From: an uncultured Mediterranea sp.
Lineage (GTDB): Bacteria; Bacteroidota; Bacteroidia; Bacteroidales; Bacteroidaceae
Length of the DNA stretch: 55,770 nt
NCBI GenBank assembly: GCA_946056155.1
Contig: CAMGIP010000002.1
Span: 1-55,770, forward strand
Direction: 5' to 3'
Positions 35,657-43,227 of the stretch are shown here, piece by piece. The first letter of the stretch is position 1. Each line of letters starts with the position of its first letter. Below the pieces are notes generated by a model, which saw only the letters and a list, made by a program, of their open reading frames with translations, did not search any database and was not told where the DNA came from. Both the position numbers and the translations under genes were made by a program.

Positions 35657-36316
35657 ATGAAATACAGAGATTTTTTGCAGCAGCTGATCTATCGTATCAT
35701 CAATCCGCTGGTGCATGGGATGATTAAAGTGGGGATTACCCCCAACTTCATTACAACGACAGGACTGCTGCTCAACATTGTGGCTGCAGCGCTTTTCATC
35801 TACGCCGGTGTCAACGCCCCCGGTGACCTCTATTGGGTAGGCTGGGCAGGAGGCATTGTGCTCTTTGCCGGACTGTTCGACATGATGGATGGACGCTTGG
35901 CCCGTGTAGGCAACATGTGTTCCACCTTTGGGGCCTTTTATGACTCTGTGCTTGACCGATACAGCGAACTGGTCACCCTGTTTGGCATCAGTTATTACCT
36001 GATTCTCAGCGGTTACCTCTGGGGGTCCATTCTCACCAGCATAGCCCTTATCGGTTCGCTCATGGTCAGCTATGTGCGTGCCCGTGCCGAGGGTCTGGAT
36101 TTGGAGTGCAAGGTGGGTTTGATGCAACGTCCGGAACGGGTGGTCCTGGCTGCTTTGGGTGCCATCTTTGCCGGTCTGTTCCGCGAGATAGAAGCTTTTG
36201 ACCCGATGATGATTCTGATTGTCCCGATGGCCATTATCGCCCTGTTGGCCAACGCCACAGCCTTCTATCGCATTGCTCATTGCCGCAAATTGCTTAACCA
36301 ATCTCCCAAGAAATGA
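35657..36316 (+). CDS. CDP-alcohol phosphatidyltransferase (probable phosphatidylinositol-phosphate synthase)
   Basis: 219 residues with about six membrane helices. The catalytic motif is [12 protein letters not shown] followed by [14 protein letters not shown] (D..DG..AR...G...D...D, about residues 73-105), complete. The family joins CDP-diacylglycerol to an alcohol. The neighbours (PgpA-like phosphatase and Aur1-like PAP2) match the Bacteroidetes inositol-lipid locus, where this enzyme makes phosphatidylinositol phosphate, so I favour that over phosphatidylglycerophosphate or phosphatidylserine synthesis. The assignment depends on context. Confidence 0.85.
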   Translation: MKYRDFLQQLIYRIINPLVHGMIKVGITPNFITTTGLLLNIVAAALFIYAGVNAPGDLYWVGWAGGIVLFAGLFDMMDGRLARVGNMCSTFGAFYDSVLDRYSELVTLFGISYYLILSGYLWGSILTSIALIGSLMVSYVRARAEGLDLECKVGLMQRPERVVLAALGAIFAGLFREIEAFDPMMILIVPMAIIALLANATAFYRIAHCRKLLNQSPKK

Positions 36317-37281
36317 GTCAGCGCACCTCTTCATCCTCGACTTCTCCTACAGCAAAGCATCGTCTCCCTTCCCTGCGTGAGGCCCTTTCTGCGCTGTTAT
36401 TCATCGCCCTGTTCCTTCTGCTCACCTCCCTCTATATAGGTCTGCGTCAGGAGCATTTTCTCCTCTCGGGTCTGTTTCTGGTGTTATTCTTCGCTTCTCC
36501 CTCTACCCGTCGGTTGGCGGTGGCCTTGTTGCCCTTTATGCTCTTCGGCATCTCCTACGACTGGATGCGGGTCTATCCCAACTACGAAGTCAATTCCATT
36601 GATGTCCAAGGGTTGTATGAAGCAGAGAAGAGTCTGTTCGGTTTCCGGTCAGGAGGCCAGCTGCTGATACCGTGTGAGTACTTTGCCATCCACCATACCG
36701 CTATCGCAGATTTCTTTGCCGGCATCTTCTACCTCTGCTGGGTGCCCGTGCCCATCGCTTTTGGCCTTTGGCTCTACTTTACCGGCCGTCGGGAGCTCTA
36801 TCTTCGTTTCTCTATGGTCTTTCTCTGGGTCAACCTTTTAGGCTTCTGCGGCTATTATATCCATCCCGCAGCTCCACCCTGGTATGCCATGAACTACGGC
36901 TTTACGCCCGAGATTGGTACACCCGGCAATGTGGCCGGTTTGGGTCGTTTCGACGAACTGCTGGGCTGCACCATCTTTGAAGGAATTTATGGCCGCAATG
37001 CCAATGTCTTTGCAGCCGTGCCTTCACTTCATGCCGCCTACATGGTGGTGGCCCTGGCCTATGCCTTGATGGGGCGTTGTCGCAAGATGCTGATAGCCCT
37101 TTTTGCCTTCATCATGGTAGGCATCTGGTGGACAGCCGTCTATAGTGGTCACCACTATCTGATTGATGTACTGTTGGGTATCACCTGTGCCTTGGTGGGT
37201 GTAGTCAGCTTTGAGCAAGGCTGGTTGCGGTGGGCTCCCTTCCGCCGCTTCTTCTCCCGCTGCGTCAAGTATATCTCCTGA
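36313..37281 (+). CDS. PAP2/Aur1-like inositol phosphosphingolipid synthase candidate
   Basis: 322 residues; ATG overlaps the preceding stop (ATGA). Multiple membrane helices. The Aur1-type motif [14 protein letters not shown] (about residue 190) is followed by the PAP2 phosphatase motifs [16 protein letters not shown] (about 236) and [13 protein letters not shown] (about 278), giving the two His and the Asp of the active site. Eukaryotic Aur1 transfers phosphoinositol from PI to ceramide; Bacteroidetes make sphingolipids, so phosphoinositol transfer to dihydroceramide is the best guess. Broader lipid phosphatase activity cannot be ruled out. It ends the collinear run started by miaB. Confidence 0.8.
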   Translation: MSQRTSSSSTSPTAKHRLPSLREALSALLFIALFLLLTSLYIGLRQEHFLLSGLFLVLFFASPSTRRLAVALLPFMLFGISYDWMRVYPNYEVNSIDVQGLYEAEKSLFGFRSGGQLLIPCEYFAIHHTAIADFFAGIFYLCWVPVPIAFGLWLYFTGRRELYLRFSMVFLWVNLLGFCGYYIHPAAPPWYAMNYGFTPEIGTPGNVAGLGRFDELLGCTIFEGIYGRNANVFAAVPSLHAAYMVVALAYALMGRCRKMLIALFAFIMVGIWWTAVYSGHHYLIDVLLGITCALVGVVSFEQGWLRWAPFRRFFSRCVKYIS

Positions 37282-37344
37282 CAAACTCCTTGTAAGACGA
37301 CCTTTGAAGAAGAAAGTCATTGACCTTCTTTGAGAAAGAGTGTC

Positions 37345-37495
37345 TGCCGAGCTTTTCAACTGGTTCCCGCTGAAGAAACGAACAGCTCCCCTGTGCGAGG
37401 GAGGCGTTGCCGAGCTTTTCTGCTGCTTTCTGCTGAGGAAGAAAACAGCTCCCCTGTGAAGAGAGGCGCTGCCGATATTTTCTGATGGGGTCAGG
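37345..37495. repeat. Tandem ~62-bp repeats, about 2.4 units
   Basis: TGCCGAGCTTTTC starts at 37345 and 37408, and TGCCGATATTTTC at 37470 (periods 63 and 62). Each full unit also contains GAACAGCTCCCCTGTG or AAACAGCTCCCCTGTG and ends GAGGCG. Located between the Aur1-like gene and the metK promoter; it could form hairpins around the CTCCC/GGGAG arms. Confidence 0.6.
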
Positions 37496-37521
37496 TATTG
37501 AACTTATAGTTAACGCGTAAC

Positions 37522-37586
37522 AATGTGCATATTGTATAAAAAACAGTGTGCACATTTTGTTTTTCCCGCCATATACACTATCTTTG
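37522..37586 (+). promoter_or_regulatory. metK promoter with upstream inverted repeat
   Basis: TTTG (37556-37559), 19 bp, TATCTTTG (37579-37586) is a textbook Bacteroides promoter. Just upstream, AATGTGCA (37522-37529) and TGCACATT (37549-37556) form an exact 8-bp inverted repeat that touches the -33 box and may be a protein operator. Start of transcription is expected near 37592. Confidence 0.65.
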
Positions 37587-37602
37587 CAGCGCGAAACTCA
37601 GA

Positions 37603-37652
37603 GGGTGGAAAGATTTGAGTAGCTTGCAACCACCGAAAAAAATGCTAAAACA
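37603..37652 (+). promoter_or_regulatory. SAM-II riboswitch aptamer upstream of metK
   Basis: GGTGG (37604-37608) pairs with CCACC (37630-37634) as the main stem. Conserved SAM-II parts are in order: GATTTG after the 5' strand, GCTTGCA before the 3' strand, then an A-rich linker and GCTAAAA (37644-37650), matching the metA-type SAM-II layout (GAUUUG, GCUUGCA, CCAC, GCUAAA). A second hairpin (AAACAC/GTGTTT) follows at 37648-37681. The ATG is about 180 nt further on, so the expression platform is longer than usual. Confidence 0.82.
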
Positions 37653-37744
37653 CATTTCCTCTTCTCAAAGAGCAGGTGTTTCAACTTGCATCTCTTTCCC
37701 ACCAAGTTTCACATAACTGAAAAGTAAAACGAAATAATGAGTTT

Positions 37745-37807
37745 ACTGGTCAATTGATTAACCTGCTCATGGGTTAACTCGTCAGTGGACAAGGACAACT
37801 CGTCAAC
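37745..37807. repeat. GTTGACGAGTTGAC-type dispersed repeat in the metK leader
   Basis: The strings GGTTAACTCGTC and GGACAACTCGTCAACC lie in a row. Related strings occur at 43169-43213, 45533-45572 and 47541-47636. Confidence 0.5.
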
Positions 37808-37834
37808 CAAATAATTTTCAAACTAAAACTAGTT

Positions 37835-39127
37835 ATGGGATACTTATTCACATCCGAATCGGTGTCAGAAGGACACCCCGACAAAGTGGCGGATCAGATA
37901 TCCGACGCTGTGCTTGACAAACTGTTGGCTTACGACCCCAGTTCGAAAGTAGCTTGCGAAACGTTGGTTACTACCGGTCAGGTAGTGCTAGCCGGTGAAG
38001 TGAAAACCAAAGCGTACGTTGACCTGCAGCTCATCGCACGTGAAGTGATTCAGAAGATTGGATACACCAAGGGAGAGTATATGTTCGAGAGCAACTCTTG
38101 TGGTGTGCTCAGCGCTATCCACGAGCAGAGCCCCGATATCAACCGCGGGGTGGAACGTGAAGACCCGATGAACCAGGGAGCTGGTGACCAGGGTATGATG
38201 TTCGGCTATGCCACCAACGAGACCGAGAACTATATGCCGCTCTCGCTTGACCTGGCCCACCGCATCCTGCAGGTATTGGCTGATATCCGTCGGGAAGGCA
38301 AAGAGATGACCTATCTCCGTCCCGATGCCAAGAGCCAGGTGACGATTGAGTATGATGACCATGGCAACCCTGTACGTATAGATACCATTGTCGTCTCCAC
38401 CCAGCATGATGATTTCATTGCACCTGCTGATGCTACGGCCGAGGCTCAGCTGAAGGCCGATGAGGAGATGCTGGACATCATCCGTCACGACGTCATCCAT
38501 ATCCTGATGCCTCGCGTTGTTGCCTCTATCCATGCCGAAAAGGTGTTGGCTCTCTTCAACGAGGAGATCAAGTATTATGTCAATCCGACCGGAAAGTTTG
38601 TTATCGGTGGTCCTCACGGAGATACCGGTCTGACAGGTCGCAAGATTATCGTAGATACCTATGGAGGCAAGGGAGCCCACGGAGGAGGTGCCTTCTCGGG
38701 CAAAGACCCCTCGAAGGTGGACCGTTCGGCAGCCTATGCTGCACGTCATATTGCCAAGAACTTGGTGGCTGCCGGTGTAGCCGATGAGATGCTTGTGCAG
38801 CTCAGCTACGCCATCGGTGTGGCCCGCCCCATCAGCATCTATGTCAATACCTATGGCCGCAGTCGCGTGAAGATGACCGATGGCGAGATAGCCCGCAAGA
38901 TTGACGAACTCTTCGACCTCCGTCCCAAAGCTATCGAAGACCGCTTGAAACTGCGCAATCCCATTTACCAGGAGACCGCGGCCTACGGTCACATGGGCCG
39001 CGAACCACAGGTGGTGACCAAGCACTTCAGAAGCCGTTATGAGGGAAACAAGGATGTCACCGTAGAGCTTTTCACTTGGGAAAAACTCGATTATGTCGAG
39101 CAGGTGAAACAGGCTTTCGGACTCTGA
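37835..39127 (+). CDS. metK: S-adenosylmethionine synthetase
   Basis: 430 residues, the Bacteroidetes length. Motifs: [24 protein letters not shown] at the start, [14 protein letters not shown] (about residue 118), and [41 protein letters not shown] (about 262), which holds the phosphate-binding loop; the middle part of this long motif is fully conserved. It makes SAM from methionine and ATP. The SAM-II aptamer in its leader gives direct product feedback. The opposite strand has a 409-residue open frame that I regard as a shadow. Confidence 0.97.
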   Translation: MGYLFTSESVSEGHPDKVADQISDAVLDKLLAYDPSSKVACETLVTTGQVVLAGEVKTKAYVDLQLIAREVIQKIGYTKGEYMFESNSCGVLSAIHEQSPDINRGVEREDPMNQGAGDQGMMFGYATNETENYMPLSLDLAHRILQVLADIRREGKEMTYLRPDAKSQVTIEYDDHGNPVRIDTIVVSTQHDDFIAPADATAEAQLKADEEMLDIIRHDVIHILMPRVVASIHAEKVLALFNEEIKYYVNPTGKFVIGGPHGDTGLTGRKIIVDTYGGKGAHGGGAFSGKDPSKVDRSAAYAARHIAKNLVAAGVADEMLVQLSYAIGVARPISIYVNTYGRSRVKMTDGEIARKIDELFDLRPKAIEDRLKLRNPIYQETAAYGHMGREPQVVTKHFRSRYEGNKDVTVELFTWEKLDYVEQVKQAFGL

Positions 39128-39165
39128 TTTCCATCCTGACTTTCCACTCTCCCTAAAGGAGAGGA

Positions 39166-39235
39166 CGTTTTTCAACCCAAATAGGTCATTGGCGTTGTGA
39201 TGATAATCACTTCGCATTTTGGGCAGACGACAAAT
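39166..39235 (-). repeat. Dispersed ~55-bp intergenic repeat, copy B
   Basis: Read on the minus strand: TCTGCCCAAAATGCGAAGTG, ATTATCATCACAACGCCAATG, then ACCTATTTGGGTT. Aligns with copies A (4402) and C (53380), and shares the trailing TTTGGGTT with copy A. Confidence 0.6.
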
Positions 39236-39288
39236 AGAAAGTCTGTTTGCACATCATCGTCTAATGAGTGATCGGAGATTATAGTGTA

Positions 39289-39357
39289 AAGAGCTTTCGA
39301 ATGCCATTTCAAGGAGATAAAAACCTTCTTGGAATAGCGTTCGAAAGCTCTTTTTTG
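39289..39357 (+). terminator. Large hairpin terminator after metK
   Basis: AAGAGCTTTCGAA (39289-39301) pairs perfectly with TTCGAAAGCTCTT (39340-39352), followed by TTTTT. An inner partial stem (AAGG/CCTT) is present. Confidence 0.85.
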
Positions 39358-39390
39358 TACAAAAGTGCGTATTTGCACCTTTTCCGTGCC

Positions 39391-39418
39391 TTTGTACCAA
39401 ATCTTTTTATTACTTTTG
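39391..39418 (+). promoter_or_regulatory. Promoter of kduI
   Basis: TTTG (39391-39394) and TACTTTTG (39411-39418), separated by 16 bp, slightly shorter than usual, 32 bp before the ATG. Confidence 0.45.
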
Positions 39419-39450
39419 CATCGTGTACGTTAACAACAGAAGTATTACCC

Positions 39451-40293
39451 ATGAAGACAAATTATGAAATCCGCTATGCGGCTCATCCCGAAGATGCCCG
39501 CCTTTACGATACCCGTCGTTTGCGACGGGACTTTCTTATCGAACGCCTCTTTGCTGCTGATGAAGTAAATATGGTCTATTCCATGTACGACCGCATGGTG
39601 GTCGGTGGAGCCATGCCTGTTACCGAACCTTTGGACCTGGAGGCCATTGACCCGCTGAAAGCTCCCTATTTTCTCACCCGTCGGGAGATAGGTATCTTTA
39701 ATGTCGGTGGTCCGGCCCGTGTGGTCGTAGGTCAGGAGCAGTTTACGTTGGAGTATAAAGAGGCCCTCTATTTGGGCAGCGGCGACCGAGTTGTGCGCTT
39801 TGAGTCACTTATGCCCGAGCAGCCCGCCAAGCTCTATTTCAACTCCCTCCCCGCCCATTGCACCTATCCCGACCGTAAGATAACCAAGTCGGAAGCCATT
39901 GTAGCCCGCATGGGCAGTGCCGAGGAGAGCAACCAGCGCTGCATCAACAAGATGATAGTCAATCAGGTGTTACCCACCTGCCAGCTTCAGATGGGTATGA
40001 CCGAACTGGCTCCCGGTAGCGTGTGGAACACCATGCCGGCTCATGTTCACAGCCGTCGCATGGAGGCTTACTTCTACTTTGAGGTACCTCCCCAGCAGGC
40101 CGTATGCCACTTCATGGGTGAGGTCGAAGAGACCCGTCACATTTGGATGAAGGGCGATCAGGCTGTGCTCTCTCCCGAGTGGAGCATCCATTCCGCAGCA
40201 GGCACCTCCTCATACACCTTCATTTGGGGCATGGGAGGAGAGAATCTCGATTATGCAGACCAGGATTTTGCACTCATCACCGACCTGCGTTAA
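39451..40293 (+). CDS. kduI: 5-dehydro-4-deoxy-D-glucuronate isomerase (DKI isomerase)
   Basis: 280 residues from ATG 39451 (MKTNYEIRYAAHPEDA); the track's extra 61 residues overlap the terminator. The family segments FLIERLFAADEVNMVYSMYDR, PTCQLQMGMTELAPGSVWNTMPAHVHSRRMEAYFYF and IHSAAGTSSYTFIWGMGGEN are clear, with metal-binding His and Glu residues in the PAHVHSRRMEAYFYF region. It converts 5-keto-4-deoxyuronate, the product of pectin or glycosaminoglycan unsaturated-uronide breakdown, to DKII. kduD follows 82 bp downstream, the standard pair. Confidence 0.96.
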   Translation: MKTNYEIRYAAHPEDARLYDTRRLRRDFLIERLFAADEVNMVYSMYDRMVVGGAMPVTEPLDLEAIDPLKAPYFLTRREIGIFNVGGPARVVVGQEQFTLEYKEALYLGSGDRVVRFESLMPEQPAKLYFNSLPAHCTYPDRKITKSEAIVARMGSAEESNQRCINKMIVNQVLPTCQLQMGMTELAPGSVWNTMPAHVHSRRMEAYFYFEVPPQQAVCHFMGEVEETRHIWMKGDQAVLSPEWSIHSAAGTSSYTFIWGMGGENLDYADQDFALITDLR

Positions 40294-40375
40294 GTAGTGG
40301 CTCAGGTGAGTATGACCCCGAATAGTTTCTTCTTAACTATATATCTATTAATATTAATCTCTAAAAACAACAATT

Positions 40376-41179
40376 ATGGACAAGTATTTAAACTTCTCAT
40401 TGGAAGGAAAAGTAGCACTGGTCACCGGTGCAGCGTATGGTATCGGATTTGCTATGGCTGAGGCTCTGGCACAAGCTGGTGCAAAGATTGCATTCAACTG
40501 CCGTGGTGAGCACCACTTGGAGCAGGCTCTGGCCGACTATAAAGCTAAAGGTATCGAAGCCCGCGGATATATCTGTGACGTAACAAAAGAGGATGATGTA
40601 AAGGCAATGGTGGCTGACATCGAAGCCAACCTGGGTGTGATTGATATTCTGGTTAACAATGCCGGTATCATCAAGCGTATCCCCATGCACGAGATGTCAG
40701 TAGCCGAGTTCGAACAGGTGATTGACATCGACCTGGTGGCTCCTTTCATCGTTTCTAAGGCCGTTATCCCCGGCATGATCAAGAAGGGTCACGGTAAGAT
40801 CATCAACATCTGCTCCATGATGAGCGAACTGGGTCGTGAAACGGTATCGGCCTATGCAGCAGCCAAGGGTGGTCTGAAGATGCTTACCCGCAACATCTGC
40901 TCAGAATATGGTGAATACAACATCCAGTGTAACGGTATCGGCCCGGGTTATATCGCTACTCCGCAGACTGCTCCCTTGCGTGAGCCTCAGGCTGACGGTA
41001 GCCGTCATCCGTTCGACTCCTTCATCTGCGCCAAGACGCCGGCCGGCCGTTGGCTGCTGCCCGAGGAGCTGAAGGGTCCCGCTGTGTTCCTCGCTTCTGA
41101 CGCTTCGAATGCAGTAAACGGACACATCCTCTACGTAGATGGTGGTATCCTGGCTTATATCGGCAAACAACCCAAATAA
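40376..41179 (+). CDS. kduD: 2-deoxy-D-gluconate 3-dehydrogenase (DKII reductase)
   Basis: 267 residues, classical short-chain dehydrogenase/reductase. Cofactor motif VTGAAYGIGFAMAEAL (TGxxxGxG, about 17-30), NNAG at about residue 90, catalytic Ser near NICSMMSE, and Y-x3-K in SAYAAAKGG (about 160). The C-terminal DASNAVNGHILYVDGG is typical. It reduces DKII to 2-keto-3-deoxygluconate with NAD(P)H. Together with kduI it forms the uronate branch, but no kdgK/kdgA gene is seen here. Confidence 0.94.
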   Translation: MDKYLNFSLEGKVALVTGAAYGIGFAMAEALAQAGAKIAFNCRGEHHLEQALADYKAKGIEARGYICDVTKEDDVKAMVADIEANLGVIDILVNNAGIIKRIPMHEMSVAEFEQVIDIDLVAPFIVSKAVIPGMIKKGHGKIINICSMMSELGRETVSAYAAAKGGLKMLTRNICSEYGEYNIQCNGIGPGYIATPQTAPLREPQADGSRHPFDSFICAKTPAGRWLLPEELKGPAVFLASDASNAVNGHILYVDGGILAYIGKQPK

Positions 41180-41193
41180 GCATTGGAGAAAAG

Positions 41194-42432
41194 ATGAAGA
41201 AACATGCTTTCTATCTGCTTTCGCTTCTGTTGTGCTCAGCTTGTGCATCACAGAGGCGAGAGCTTACTGTAACCGTTACCAATGACCTCTCCATCAACCG
41301 CGCAGGCGAAGTGGTGGAGGTGCCTATGGATAAGGTCAATAAGTTGCTGAACCTCAACGATAGTGACGGCGTAGTGCTGTACAATGCGGATGGTCAGGAG
41401 ATTCCCTACCAGTTGAGTTATGACGATAAGTTGCTCTTTGCTGCCGATGTACAGGCTTCTGCTGAGGCGGTTTATACCATCCAGCGCGGTGAGCCCACTG
41501 TCCAGCAGAGCGTGATTGCCTATGGCCGTGCCTATCCCGAACGGGCCGATGACATGGCTTGGGAGAACGACAAGGTGGGTTTCCGTGCCTATGGTCCTGC
41601 GTTGCAGGCCCGTGGCGAGCGTGGCTTCGGCTATGACCTCTTTGTGAAGCGTGGTACATCGGAGCCTGTGTTGGAGTCGATGTATGCGTTGGAACTTAGC
41701 CCCGAGAAGTGGGCCAAGCATCGCGAAGTGGCAGCAAAGGACAAGGAGGCTGCAAGGGAACTCCTCAAGACCTTCTCTTACCATTGGGATCATGGCTATG
41801 GCATGGACTGCTATGCAGTAGGCGCTACGTTGGGCGGCGGTGTGGCTGCCTTGGTGGAGAGTGACACCATTGTCTATCCCTGGTGCTATGATACCGAGGA
41901 GATTCTGGACAATGGCCCCTTGCGCTTTACCGTGAAGCTCACTTTCAAGCCTGGCAAAGTAGGTGTGGATGAGGCTGTGACGGAGACTCGTCTTATCACG
42001 CTGGATGCCGGTTCACACCTCAACCGTACTGCAGTCTCTTACGACGGATTGAGCAAACCCCTTCCCATTGTGGCCGGCTTTGCTCTCCACAACGAAGAGC
42101 CTGTCTATGAGGCTGATGCCAACGCAAACTATATCACCTATGTAGATTCCACTACAGGCCCCAACCAGGGAGAGATCTATCTCGGTGCCGCTTTCCCCGC
42201 ATGTCTCGCACAGGCAGGTCCTGTGAAGTTTACTCCCGAGGAGCGCAAGCGGCACAGCAATGCCTTTGGGCATCTGTTGGCTCAGGGCGAATATCAGCCC
42301 GGTGTGCCTTTTGTCTATTACTGGGGTTTCGGCTGGAACCGTTCCGATATCGCTGATGCAGCAGCCTGGAGCAGCTACATGAAGGAATTCGTCCAGAAGA
42401 TGAACCATCCGCTGAAGGTTTCCGTGAAATAA
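41194..42432 (+). CDS. DUF4861-family lipoprotein (pectin-region protein)
   Basis: 412 residues. Lipoprotein signal LLLCSACASQ. The beta-rich sequence with VTVTNDLSINRAGEVVEVPM, PYQLSYDDKLLF, YGPALQARGERGFGYDLFVKR and YYWGFGWNRSDI is the DUF4861 pattern common in Bacteroidetes uronate loci. It starts 14 bp after kduD and is clearly in the same operon. The biochemical activity is not known to me; the context suggests handling of rhamnogalacturonan-derived oligosaccharides. No truncation is seen. Confidence 0.8.
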   Translation: MKKHAFYLLSLLLCSACASQRRELTVTVTNDLSINRAGEVVEVPMDKVNKLLNLNDSDGVVLYNADGQEIPYQLSYDDKLLFAADVQASAEAVYTIQRGEPTVQQSVIAYGRAYPERADDMAWENDKVGFRAYGPALQARGERGFGYDLFVKRGTSEPVLESMYALELSPEKWAKHREVAAKDKEAARELLKTFSYHWDHGYGMDCYAVGATLGGGVAALVESDTIVYPWCYDTEEILDNGPLRFTVKLTFKPGKVGVDEAVTETRLITLDAGSHLNRTAVSYDGLSKPLPIVAGFALHNEEPVYEADANANYITYVDSTTGPNQGEIYLGAAFPACLAQAGPVKFTPEERKRHSNAFGHLLAQGEYQPGVPFVYYWGFGWNRSDIADAAAWSSYMKEFVQKMNHPLKVSVK

Positions 42433-42471
42433 TCTTTGATCATTGTCAAGAACCTAAACTGTAATCGCATC

Positions 42472-43095
42472 ATGAGACAGATAGCATTGATGATTGCCCT
42501 GCTGTTGACCTCACTGACAGCCTCTGCACAGGGAACCTATACCCGACCCACCGACAAGTCTGCCCAAAAGGCGGCCGCCAGGTGGGTGAGGAAAGGGGAG
42601 TGGCGCAACGGATTCACTGCCGCCAAGCCCGACAAGTCAGTTAACCTGGTGGAGTTCCAGAGTCAGTATGCCAAGAACAAGCAACAGTGGGATGCCATGT
42701 TCCGCTGGTTGGCTGAGACCGATTTGTTGGCTATCCCCAAAGGACGCCATAAAATTGGCGACAGCGGACTGGTTGCCAGCGTGGAAGACAGCAAAAACGA
42801 CCCCTTGGAGAAGCGGAAGAGTGAGAGCCACCGTCATCACATCGATTTTCAGTATGTGGTGAAAGGCTCTGAGCGCTTCGGTATCATCGAGCATGAGTCG
42901 AGCAAGGCCATGGGCCCCTACAAGCCTGATGTGCTCAACTACTACTACGACGCATCTCTTGCCCGTTTTTATGACTCTACACCCAAAGGTTTCTTTCTCT
43001 TCTTCCCTGACGATTGGCACATCGCCAAGGTGCAGACGGATAAGGAAGACCAGAGCATCAGGGTTATTGTAATCAAGTTGGATTATGTAGAATAA
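42472..43095 (+). CDS. YhcH/YjgK/YiaL-family cupin with signal peptide
   Basis: About 207 residues from ATG 42472 (MRQIALMIALLLTSLTASAQG), with a plain Sec signal peptide. The DUF386/EbgC-type body contains HRHHIDFQYVVKGSERFGI and FFLFFPDDWHIAKV, which supply the metal-binding His residues of the family's beta-barrel. YhcH-type proteins are usually cytoplasmic sugar-acid helpers; export to the periplasm is a Bacteroidetes habit. It ends the kduI-kduD-DUF4861 operon, followed by a strong terminator. Confidence 0.85.
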   Translation: MRQIALMIALLLTSLTASAQGTYTRPTDKSAQKAAARWVRKGEWRNGFTAAKPDKSVNLVEFQSQYAKNKQQWDAMFRWLAETDLLAIPKGRHKIGDSGLVASVEDSKNDPLEKRKSESHRHHIDFQYVVKGSERFGIIEHESSKAMGPYKPDVLNYYYDASLARFYDSTPKGFFLFFPDDWHIAKVQTDKEDQSIRVIVIKLDYVE

Positions 43096-43120
43096 GAGGC
43101 TGTAAGCTTTACCTATACAA

Positions 43121-43162
43121 CAAGAGAGGCTCCCAACCAACCGTGGTGGGGAGCCTCTCTTG
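43121..43162. terminator. Strong terminator of the kdu operon
   Basis: CAAGAGAGGCTCCC pairs with GGGAGCCTCTCTTG (14-bp stem). Located between convergent units; probably bidirectional. Confidence 0.88.
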
Positions 43163-43168
43163 TATGTT

Positions 43169-43213
43169 GTCAACTCGTTACCTCGTTAACTCGTCAACCT
43201 GTCAGCTCATTAA
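43169..43213. repeat. GTTGACGAGTTGAC-type dispersed repeat
   Basis: GTCAACTCGTTACC, GTTAACTCGTCAACC and GTCAGCTCATTAA follow each other, a period of about 10-15 bp, between the terminator and the 3' end of the GH109-like gene. Confidence 0.5.
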
Positions 43214-43227
43214 TTTGGAAATAGTAA

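Noticed and set aside
37345-37495. CRISPR array
   Set aside because: The units are directly adjacent, about 62 bp, degenerate and only 2.4 in number; there are no unique spacers and no cas genes.
37603-37652. SAM-I (S-box) riboswitch
   Set aside because: The four-way-junction motifs of SAM-I are missing; the order GATTTG, GCTTGCA, CCACC, GCTAAA fits the short SAM-II pseudoknot instead.
37988-39217. 409-residue minus-strand ORF opposite metK
   Set aside because: metK is complete and conserved on the plus strand; the opposite frame has no domain and is a codon-bias shadow.
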